Origin: an uncultured Clostridium sp. | GTDB taxonomy: Bacteria > Bacillota_A > Clostridia > TANB77 > CAG-508 | Assembly (NCBI GenBank): GCA_947244675.1 | Contig: CAMXLV010000039.1 | Location: 1 to 13,441, forward strand | Direction of reading: 5' to 3' | DNA: 13,441 nt | Made by a program: the position numbers and the translations under genes | Shown: piece by piece, positions 7,051-13,441 of the stretch | Layout of the letters: every line of letters begins with the position of its first letter | Numbering within the stretch: the stretch's first letter is position 1 | Notes under the pieces: generated by a model | The model's input: only the letters and a program-made list of their open reading frames with translations | Database searches by the model: none | Told to the model about the DNA's origin: nothing

Positions 7051-7061
7051 GAGGCAAAAAT

Positions 7062-9085
7062 ATGGCTAAAAAAGTTGAAACTATTTTCTCTATTCAAGAC
7101 AAATATACTAGAACAATGAATAAAATCATAAATTCTACAACATCAGCAGAAAAGAAGATTAATAAAGTAAGTTATGCTACAGATAAGTTTAATGAAAAGA
7201 TGAAGAAATTAAAAGATCCACCTTCTAATAAACTTAGTAAATATTTTGATAATATTAAAAATAAAGCAAATCAAGCCACCTCATCAGTAGGTGGCTTAAT
7301 TAAAACATTATTATCATTGGCCACAGCAAAAATAGCAATAAATGCAATAGATAATACAACATTGACAAATTCAAGATTAAGTATGATTAATGATGGAAAA
7401 CAGACAGACAAACAGTTACAAAACAAAATTATGCAGTCAGCAAATAACAGTAGAAGTTCATATGCTACAACAGCAGCAAACGTGTCAAAGTTAGGACTAC
7501 TTGCAGGGGATGCTTTTAATAATAATGATGAAATAATTAGATTTTCGGAATTATTGAATAAATCATTTAAAGTAGGAGGAGCAGGAACACAAGAACAAGA
7601 GGCAGGTACATATCAGCTTACGCAAGCAATGGCAGCAGGAAAATTACAAGGAGATGAATTCCGTTCTGTAATGGAAAATGCACCACTTGTAGCACAAGCA
7701 ATAGCAGACTATACAGGAAAAACAAAACGGAGAATTAAAGGAAATGTCATCAGAAGGAACAATTACAGCAGATATAATAAAAAATGCAATGTTTAAAGCA
7801 GCAGATGATATTGAAGGGCGATATGCTAAGATGCCAAAAACAATAGGAGACTATTGGACTTTAATGAAAAATAAAGCAATTCAAGCATTTACACCAGTAA
7901 TAGAAAAGATTAGTGAACTTATTAATACACCAGAATTTCAAGAGTTTTTTGAAAATTTGTGTATTGGTATCCAATTAGCAGCAGAGGCTGTAAATTTTCT
8001 GGTGGAAGGGTTTGTATGGCTATGTGATGTAATGGAACCATTTGCACCAATTATATGGGGAATAATAGGAGCATTAATTGCATACAAAGTTTATACTATG
8101 TTAGCAGCAGCAGGACAGGCAATATTAAATGCAGCAATGATAGCTAACCCAGCGGGATTAATTATTGCAGCGATAGTAGCACTTATTATTATATTAATGT
8201 ATTTCTATTTTACTAACGACCAAGTTGCTTATGGAATAATTTATTTATGGGATATGCTTGTAATTGGGGCAATGACATTATGGTTAGGCTTAAAAACAGT
8301 ATTTTATGGCTTAATATTGATAGGTCAATTTTTCTTATTAGGTATGGTTGGTGTTGCATATGGTGTTCTATGGGCATGGTATATGTTTCAAAATGGACTA
8401 GAGGCTGTTGGAGTTGGAATTTTATATATTTTTCAACGGTTTATACAATGGTGTTTTAATGATAGTAAATGGAATTATTGACATATTAAATAAAATACCT
8501 GGTGTAAAAATAGACAAAGCAGAATACGCATCTTTTGCAGATGATGCCTTATCTGGAATGATGGATAATGTAACAAAAAGAAATGAAGATTTACAAGGTA
8601 TGCTAGATGATATGACAGAAATTAATAATTCTATTAATGAAAATAAAGCAAAATTCGCAGCAGATTTAAGTAAGTCAGCAACAGACATACAAAACAAGGT
8701 TATTGAATCAGAGAATACAAGACAAAGTAGGGTAGATAACAGAAATAACTGGATGGGAGATTTACAAAATAAAATTAATGGAGCATTAGACACAGGAAAT
8801 AATGCAGCAGCAAAAGTAACAGCAGGAAGTATCCCAGTAAAAGCAGATGGTGGAAAATTAGATACAGCAGGAGAGGTAAATATATCTGATGAGGATTTAA
8901 AATACATGAAAGATTTTGCAGAGCAGGAATGGGTAAATAAATTTACAACGGCAACATTGGCACCAAATGTTACAATGCAATTTGGCGATATTCACGAAAC
9001 TGCAGATGCAGAAAAAGTAAAAGATAGAATAAAGCAAATACTTGAAGAGGAACTTTCTGAAGTAGCAGAGGGGGTATATGATTAA
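7062..9085 (+). CDS. Tail tape measure protein, interrupted by two +1 sites
   Basis: The tape measure sets tail length and is ejected with DNA. Joined as 7062-7727, 7729-8436 and 8438-9085 it gives about 673 aa. Residues 1-222 hold a helical N-terminus (MAKKVETIFSIQDKYTRTMN) and a tape-measure domain (AMAAGKLQGDEFRSVMENAP near 190-208). This continues across site 1 into a GELKEMSSEGTITADIIKNA segment typical of the family. About 327-455 is a series of membrane-spanning hydrophobic segments. The remainder is a coiled, soluble tail. At 7728 and again at 8437 an in-frame CGG must be skipped by one base; without this, stops come at 7794-7796 and 8479-8481. GGAGG precedes the ATG. The next gene overlaps as TAATG. 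Either recoded or a broken gene; recoding is favoured because the same signal recurs in two other genes. Confidence 0.85.
7273..7297 (+). other. Hairpin inside the tape measure coding region
   Basis: AAGCCACC (7273-7280) and GGTGGCTT (7290-7297) form a perfect 8-bp, GC-rich stem with a 9-base loop. It encodes QATSSVGGL using GCC, ACC and GGC codons that are otherwise uncommon in this window. It may slow ribosomes or be an RNA processing or binding site. There is no U tract, so it is not a terminator. Confidence 0.5.
7728..7730 (+). other. +1 recoding site 1: in-frame CGG in tape measure
   Basis: In frame: ACA AAA CGG AGA. Skipping C7728 gives AAA GGA GAA, restoring K222-G223-E and the family-like GELKEMSSEG stretch. 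The unshifted frame stops at 7794-7796. A four-base A run precedes the C, so loss of one A here would also restore frame (giving N instead of K). Confidence 0.75.
8437..8439 (+). other. +1 recoding site 2: in-frame CGG in tape measure
   Basis: In frame: TTT CAA CGG TTT. Skipping C8437 gives CAA GGT TTA, that is Q458-G459-L, and continues as YNGVLMIVNGIIDILNKIPG, a typical tape-measure segment. The unshifted frame stops at TGA 8479-8481. A five-base T run lies 2 bases upstream of CAA, so a homopolymer indel is an alternative for this site. Confidence 0.75.
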
Positions 9086-9769
9086 TGAATTATGGATTTT
9101 TTTTCGATTATAATAACGATACAATAAGACTACCAGTAAACCCAGAAAAGTTTAGTATAGGTATTGAGCAGGAAGGAACAAAAAAGAATGTAGTAGGTTT
9201 AGGAGCAATAAATATTATAGGGGATGTAAAATTACAAACAATAGAATTTGAGGCTGAGTTTCCATGTCAACCTTTATCATATATAACTACAAAAAATCAA
9301 TTTAAAGGTCCATATTTCTATTTAGAGAAATTTCAAAAATACATGGAAGACAAAAACCCTATAAGGTTTATTCTAACGAGGGACTATTCGGAGGCAAAAG
9401 ATTTAAAAAATATATCTAAATTAGTAACCATTGATTCCTTAGATATTGATGAAGAGGCACTAGAAGAGGGAGATTTAAAGATTAATTTTAGTCTTTTAGA
9501 GTATAAGTCTTTTACTTCTAAAACTGTAAATATTGTCATACAAAAGAAAATTCATGTTGTAAAAGAAAATACCCCAGCAAGACCAGCAAGTACCCCACCA
9601 GTTGCACAAACAAGGACATATACAGTAAAAAAAGGCGATTGTTTATGGAATATTGCAAAGAAATATTATCGGAAATGGTAATCAGTACATGAAAATATAT
9701 AATGCCAATAAAGATAAAATCAAAAAACCATCTTTAATATATCCAGGACAAGTTTTTGTTATTCCATAG
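9085..9769 (+). CDS. xkdP: LysM baseplate/tail protein, XkdP-like, with +1 site
   Basis: Joined as 9085-9669 and 9671-9769 this gives about 227 aa, normal for XkdP. The N-terminal domain (about 1-155) binds the tail hub region in related phages and begins MNYGFFFDYNNDTIRLPVNP. A proline- and threonine-rich linker (TPARPASTPPVAQ) leads to one C-terminal LysM domain (about 178-226, TYTVKKGDCLWNIAKKYY then GNGNQYMKIYNANKD and YPGQVFVIP), which binds peptidoglycan. At 9670 an in-frame CGG interrupts LysM. Skipping the C restores the highly conserved YYG and NG motif, whereas the unshifted frame stops after RKW at 9679-9681 and destroys the domain. GAGGGGG about 9 bases upstream supports the start. 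The stop TAG is part of the next gene's ribosome site. Confidence 0.88.
9670..9672 (+). other. +1 recoding site 3: in-frame CGG in LysM gene
   Basis: In frame: TAT TAT CGG AAA TGG TAA. Skipping C9670 gives TAT TAT GGA AAT GGT, that is Y194-Y195-G196-N-G, the conserved LysM sequence. There is no homopolymer next to the C. Of the four sites this one is the clearest, because glycine after YY is strongly expected in LysM. Confidence 0.82.
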
Positions 9770-9780
9770 GAGGTAGATAC

Positions 9781-10764
9781 ATGAAAAACTTTGAAATATT
9801 AGTACAAGACGTAGTTAGTAATCAAACATTCGATATAAAAGATATAGTGATAAAACCTCAGATACAGCAAAAATTAAATGATGGCTGTAGTAAATTAACC
9901 TTTGATATGGCTAAAGATAAAGTGGCAAAGTTTAGTAATGGATCTGTTATAAGATTTAAGTATAATAATGTTGGAATGTTTTTTGGTTATATATTTAAAA
10001 AGCAACAAAAAGATGAAAAGACGATAAGTGTTACAGCCTATGACCAATTAAGATATTTAAAAGCAAAAGACAGTATGACATTAACAGGACTAAATATAGC
10101 TGGAATTATCAGAAAAATAGCAAATCAATGTAGTTTACAAGTAGGAAATTTGGAAGTATCGGATATACTCCCAGAAAGGGTTGAAGATAACAAAACTTTT
10201 TTAGATATAATTTATAATGCTATTTCCGAAAATTTAAAAATTAGTGGAGATAAATATTGCTTTTATGATGATTTTGGAAAACTAACATTAGAAGATATTT
10301 ATAATATGAGAACTAATATTTTAATAGGAGATACAAGTAATTGTACTGGTTATGACTTCACACAAAGTATAGATGATGATACCTATAATCAAATAAAATT
10401 AGTACATGACAATAAAGATACTAAAAAAAGGGAAGTATATATTGCCAAAGATACTTCGACAATAGGAAAATGGGGGTTATTACAATACTATGAAAAAGTT
10501 AGTAATAACATGAATTATTCACAAATTGTAGACAAAGCTAATACTTTATTGAAAACAAAGAATAGAGAACAATTAAAATTAAAATTAGATAGTATAGGGA
10601 TAGAAACAATAAAAGCAGGAAGTGGAGTATTTGTTAAGTTACAAGATATAAACGATGTAAACATTAATAATTTTTTTGTTGTAGAAAAGGCCACACATAC
10701 ATTTGATAAGGCTTATACAATGAGTTTAGATTTATTAATGCCATCTTCGGAGGTGTTAAAATAA
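9781..10764 (+). CDS. xkdQ: Baseplate hub protein, XkdQ/YqbQ-like
   Basis: A 327-aa protein of the XkdQ/YqbQ family, related to late control gpD and the T4 gp27 hub, forming the central baseplate ring on which the tube is built. Family-like features are the N-terminal FDIKDIVIKPQIQQKLNDGC segment, a middle LKISGDKYCFYDDFGKLTLE stretch (about 150-170) and the C-terminal beta region with GSGVFVKLQDIND. TAGGAGGT overlaps the previous stop, giving tight coupling. It ends as TAATG, sharing one base with the next start. No CGG codon is in frame. Confidence 0.9.
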   Translation: MKNFEILVQDVVSNQTFDIKDIVIKPQIQQKLNDGCSKLTFDMAKDKVAKFSNGSVIRFKYNNVGMFFGYIFKKQQKDEKTISVTAYDQLRYLKAKDSMTLTGLNIAGIIRKIANQCSLQVGNLEVSDILPERVEDNKTFLDIIYNAISENLKISGDKYCFYDDFGKLTLEDIYNMRTNILIGDTSNCTGYDFTQSIDDDTYNQIKLVHDNKDTKKREVYIAKDTSTIGKWGLLQYYEKVSNNMNYSQIVDKANTLLKTKNREQLKLKLDSIGIETIKAGSGVFVKLQDINDVNINNFFVVEKATHTFDKAYTMSLDLLMPSSEVLK

Positions 10765-11012
10765 TGATAGATATAATAAAACAAGTTGTAAGAAATTATA
10801 TGAGTAATGCAGATTTAACCACTATTCAATATGGAACTGTTGTACAAGCTAATCCTATACAAATACAAATAGAAAAATTAATAATACCTAGTTCAAAAAT
10901 AGTTGTGCCAAGTGTGTTTAAAAAGGTAGATATATCCCTCAAAGTAGGCGATAAAGTTCTTCTTTTAAGACAACATGGAGGGCAACTATTTTTTGTACTA
11001 GATAAGGTATAG
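10764..11012 (+). CDS. xkdR: DUF2577 baseplate protein, XkdR-like
   Basis: An 82-aa small beta protein of the DUF2577 family, at the xkdR position. The family pattern is visible as GTVVQANPIQIQIEKLIIP (about 27-45), then SLKVGDKVLLLRQHGGQLFF (about 58-77). It is an OB-fold-like protein that probably binds the hub or spike; the exact role is not established. The start ATG overlaps the hub stop by one base, so translation should be coupled. It is slightly shorter than the roughly 100 aa common in the family. Confidence 0.85.
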   Translation: MIDIIKQVVRNYMSNADLTTIQYGTVVQANPIQIQIEKLIIPSSKIVVPSVFKKVDISLKVGDKVLLLRQHGGQLFFVLDKV

Positions 11013-11026
11013 AAATGGAGGTAAAA

Positions 11027-11434
11027 ATGCAAATAACTCCAGAAACTTACGACTTTAATGCAGAATTTCAAACAGAACAATTTGCAAATAAAACATATAA
11101 AATCAATTTTGAAGAAAAACGTATAATAGGAGAAATTGACGATTTAGAGGCTGTAAAACAAGCTGTATATAAAATATTACATACAGAAAGATTTAATAGC
11201 TTATTATATTCATGGGACTATGGAGTAGAATTTGAAAATTTAATCGGCAAAGACTATGATTTTATTTTGGGAGATTTGCAAAGAAGAATAGAAGAGGCAC
11301 TATTGCAAGATGACAGAATTGAAAGAATCGAAAATGTAAAAGTAAATAAAAAACAAAATGATAGTATAGATGTTTCTTTTATAGTAGTTAGTAAATATGG
11401 AAATGTAACAATGGGGGTGAATATAAATGTATAG
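11027..11434 (+). CDS. xkdS: DUF2634 baseplate/sheath initiator protein, XkdS-like
   Basis: A 135-aa protein of DUF2634, related to gp25/gpW-type sheath initiators. Conserved parts include INFEEKRIIGEIDDLEAVKQ and the following LHTERFNSLLYSWDYGVEF (about 45-68), which is the gp25-like core that contacts the sheath. GGAGG (11017-11021) at 5-base spacing picks ATG 11027 over an in-frame ATG at 11015. It overlaps the next gene by 8 bases (ATG at 11427, stop 11432-11434). Confidence 0.87.
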   Translation: MQITPETYDFNAEFQTEQFANKTYKINFEEKRIIGEIDDLEAVKQAVYKILHTERFNSLLYSWDYGVEFENLIGKDYDFILGDLQRRIEEALLQDDRIERIENVKVNKKQNDSIDVSFIVVSKYGNVTMGVNINV

Positions 11435-12506
11435 TGAAGAAAATACTTTTGATAAGATTATGAACAGGGCATTAGAGAGGGTTAGTGATGATATAGACAA
11501 AAGGGAAGGCTCTGTTATCTATGATGCTTTATCTCCAATGGCAGCAGAACTAGCACAAGCCTACATTGTTATAGACGGAATAATTGACTTAGTATTTCCA
11601 GATACTTCTGTCGGAGAATATCTTGATAGATTAGTTGAACAAATAGGATTAGAGAGAGGAAAAGCAACAAAAGCAATTAGAAAAGGTGTATTTTATGATG
11701 AAGAGCAAAACAAAATGAATGTGGATATAGGGGCTGTTTTTGGAATTGACGAATTATATTATACAGTAATAGAGCAACTATCTACAGGCGAATACAAACT
11801 AGAATGTAATACCCCAGGAAAAATTGGAAATAACCCTTTAGGAGTGTTGCTACCAATAGAATATAATATAAAGAATTTAGGAATGGCACAAATTACGGAT
11901 ATTCTTATTCCAGGAGAAGATGAAGAAAGTGATGAGGCTTTAAAGGCAAGATATTACGAACAAATAAATGAAAAAGCCTTTGGAGGAAACATTGCAGACT
12001 ATAAGAAAAAAACAAAAGAACTAGAAGGAGTTGGAGCAGTAAAAGTAATAGCATGTTGGAATGGTGGAGGAACTGTAAAATTAATTATTCTTGATAGTGA
12101 TTATAACAAGGCATCCTCTGTATTAATAGATAAAGTGCAACAAGAGATATGCCCTAACAAAGAGCCGTCTGGTTTAGGTTTAGCACCAATAGGCCATAAA
12201 GTTACTGTTACTACACCAGGAGAATTTTTAATAAATATTAGTTCACAAATACAATATACTGAGGGAGAAAGTGAAATAACTGTAAAACCAAAGATAATAG
12301 AGGCATTAAAAAGATATTTTGTAGAATTAAGGGAAAAATGGGAAACAACAGAAACAGTAATAGTAAGAACATCACAAGTAGAAAATATAATATTGAATAC
12401 AGAAGGTGTTTTAGATATATCACAAACATTAATAAATGAAAATACCTCTAACATAGAAATAGAAGGCGAAAAGATACCAGTTATAGGGGAGGTTAGTATT
12501 TTATGA
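11427..12506 (+). CDS. xkdT: Baseplate J protein, XkdT-like
   Basis: A 359-aa baseplate J (gp6-like) wedge protein, which forms the outer ring of the baseplate and triggers contraction. Typical motifs are DKREGSVIYDALSPMAAELA (about 24-43), GEYLDRLVEQIGLERGKAT (about 63-81) and EESDEALKARYYEQI (about 165-180) with GGNIADY after it. Length is normal for the family. The start is inside the end of the sheath initiator gene, and its end overlaps the next gene as ATGA. GGGGGTGA upstream is the ribosome site. There is no in-frame CGG. Confidence 0.93.
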   Translation: MYSEENTFDKIMNRALERVSDDIDKREGSVIYDALSPMAAELAQAYIVIDGIIDLVFPDTSVGEYLDRLVEQIGLERGKATKAIRKGVFYDEEQNKMNVDIGAVFGIDELYYTVIEQLSTGEYKLECNTPGKIGNNPLGVLLPIEYNIKNLGMAQITDILIPGEDEESDEALKARYYEQINEKAFGGNIADYKKKTKELEGVGAVKVIACWNGGGTVKLIILDSDYNKASSVLIDKVQQEICPNKEPSGLGLAPIGHKVTVTTPGEFLINISSQIQYTEGESEITVKPKIIEALKRYFVELREKWETTETVIVRTSQVENIILNTEGVLDISQTLINENTSNIEIEGEKIPVIGEVSIL

Positions 12507-13102
12507 AATTAATAGAATATTTGCCTAACTTTATGCAAGACATAAAAGAATTTAAAGAACTTTTTTCTGCAGAAGACATAGAAATAGAACAATTAAAAGT
12601 TGCAATAGAAAAAATTTTTAGCGAAATTATAGTAAAAACAGCAGAGGGTTACGGTTTAGATAGATACGAAAAGATATATCAAATAAATGCAGAATCAGAC
12701 TTATTAGAGGCAAGAAGGTTAAAGATATTATTAAAAATAAATGATAAAGTTCCATATTCTTATAAATGGTTAGTAAATACATTAGATACAGTATTAGGAA
12801 AAGAAAATTACAAAGTAGCAATAGATTATGCTAATTATAATATGAAAATAGAAATATTATTAAATTATAGCGAATTAGCAGAAATACTAAAAAAGGACTT
12901 AATAAAACATATACCAGCCAATATAGAATTAGATTATCGTTTATTTACAAATATGAAATTAAATATTGGGGCAATAGTAACACAAGAACATGATAATATG
13001 AAAATTACAGCAGGAATTGCAAACATAGAAGAAAAAATAAATCTAAATGTAAATAATCATGTGGCAGTTATGCTTAATATCAATGATTATATAAATATTT
13101 AG
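12503..13102 (+). CDS. xkdU: DUF2313 (YmfQ) baseplate protein, XkdU-like
   Basis: A 199-aa protein of the YmfQ/DUF2313 family, which sits between baseplate J and tail fibre genes in many contractile phages (related to Mu gp48 and P2 gpI) and links wedge to fibre. It starts MKLIEYLPNFMQDIKEFKEL. A helical core has YGLDRYEKIYQI and LLEARRLKILLKINDKVPYS (about 50-93), and the C-terminal part is beta-rich. The start overlaps the baseplate J stop (ATGA). The fibre gene follows 16 bases after its stop. Confidence 0.85.
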   Translation: MKLIEYLPNFMQDIKEFKELFSAEDIEIEQLKVAIEKIFSEIIVKTAEGYGLDRYEKIYQINAESDLLEARRLKILLKINDKVPYSYKWLVNTLDTVLGKENYKVAIDYANYNMKIEILLNYSELAEILKKDLIKHIPANIELDYRLFTNMKLNIGAIVTQEHDNMKITAGIANIEEKINLNVNNHVAVMLNINDYINI

Positions 13103-13118
13103 AGATAGGAGGGAAAAA

Positions 13119-13441
13119 ATGAGCTTTGGAAAGATGATAGTAACTACAAAAGGATCCTTAGTATCAGCAAAAACTTTACAAGAAAAAGTATTGAAATTTG
13201 CAAATGTAGAAATTCGGAAGTGGAACATTAACAGGAAGTGCAGTAGATAAAGAGGCTTTGACACAAAAAGAAATAGAGTGTAATATCCTTAGTTCTACAA
13301 TTATTAATGATAAACAAGTTCGTTTATCATTTTATTTTAAGAATACAGATGCTAAAAATCCATTTTATTTTAGAGAAATTGGATTATTTGCAATAGATCC
13401 AGACACAAAGGAAAAGGTGTTATATGCTTATACAAATGCTG
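13119..13441 (+). CDS. Tail fibre N-terminal domain with +1 site (partial)
   Basis: The gene starts at 13119 after a GGAGGG ribosome site and runs off the window. Joined as 13119-13214 and 13216-13441 it gives 107 residues of a phage tail-collar/fibre N-terminal domain, which docks the fibre to the baseplate. Visible parts are KMIVTTKGSLVSAK, a VEIGSGTLTG turn and the well-conserved PFYFREIGLFAIDPDTKEKV segment. At 13215 an in-frame CGG breaks the frame; skipping the C gives I32-G33-S-G, matching the (V/I)G(D/S)G turn of the family. Without the shift the product would be only 43 aa, with a stop at 13248-13250. Host-binding parts lie beyond the window. Confidence 0.85.
13215..13217 (+). other. 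+1 recoding site 4: in-frame CGG in tail fibre
   Basis: In frame: GAA ATT CGG AAG TGG. Skipping C13215 gives ATT GGA AGT GGA. No homopolymer longer than two bases lies at the break. The same CGG-to-GGA shift is seen as at sites 1 and 3. Confidence 0.8.

Noticed and set aside
8247..8459. Extra + strand frame inside the tape measure
   Set aside because: It lies in a different frame over the hydrophobic segments, has no ribosome site and shows no family resemblance.
7728..8481. Tape measure as a simple pseudogene or homopolymer sequencing error
   Set aside because: Sites 1 and 2 do have A4 and T5 runs nearby, so this is possible for them alone. The other two breaks lack such runs, yet all four share an in-frame CGG and the same correction. 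I keep it as the main alternative, not the preferred reading.
11015..11026. ATG at 11015 as the start of the XkdS-like gene
   Set aside because: The GGAGG lies inside this short extension and is well spaced for ATG 11027.
7728..13217. CGG reassigned to another amino acid (Trp or Gln) as in some Firmicutes
   Set aside because: Reading CGG as any single amino acid in the 0 frame leads to a stop within 3 to 22 codons and loses the conserved downstream sequence. A frame change is required.

Overview
This window is the head-to-baseplate structural module of a contractile-tailed (myovirus-type) prophage or phage of the PBSX/skin kind. It most likely sits in an AT-rich Firmicute of the Clostridia type. 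The basis is very low GC by eye, AGA-dominated arginine usage, strong GGAGG-type ribosome binding sites before nearly every gene, and one-to-one gene order with Bacillus subtilis skin (yqbD to yqbT) and PBSX (xkd). All genes are on the + strand and tightly packed, many with TAATG or ATGA overlaps. No integrase, tRNA gene, CRISPR array, IS element or attachment site is visible.

Layout: 1-258 holds the tail of an upstream gene, an intrinsic terminator and an untranslated leader with inverted-repeat structure. 259-2232 is the capsid block: GP20-type scaffold, small decoration-like protein, major capsid protein. 2279-4472 is the head completion and neck block: YqbF-like, YqbG-like, YqbH-like, gp10-like, tail terminator. 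4465-6415 holds a 55-aa YqzN/YkzM-like gene, the tail sheath and the tail tube. 6434-7050 is the tail assembly chaperone with a -1 frameshift extension. 7062-9085 is the tape measure. 9085-13102 is the baseplate: LysM protein, hub, DUF2577, DUF2634, baseplate J, DUF2313. 13119 to the window end is the N-terminus of a tail fibre.

The most striking observation concerns recoding. Four reading-frame breaks occur: two in the tape measure, one in the LysM baseplate gene, one in the tail fibre. Each lies exactly at an in-frame CGG codon. At each, skipping only the C (a +1 shift) restores the protein and places a glycine codon (GGA three times, GGT once) at a position where the family has, or plausibly has, glycine. 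By hand scan I count 26 CGG trinucleotides in the window. The other 22 are all out of frame, so CGG is never used as an ordinary arginine codon here, although CGT, CGA, AGA and AGG are. This looks like a +1 recoding system at an unassigned or tRNA-starved CGG codon rather than random decay. Sequencing error or mutation is not excluded.

A second, better-understood recoding element is in the chaperone gene: a perfect A AAA AAC slippery heptamer directly before tandem UAA stops, followed 7 nt later by a 13-bp stem with one bulge, opening a 57-codon -1 extension.
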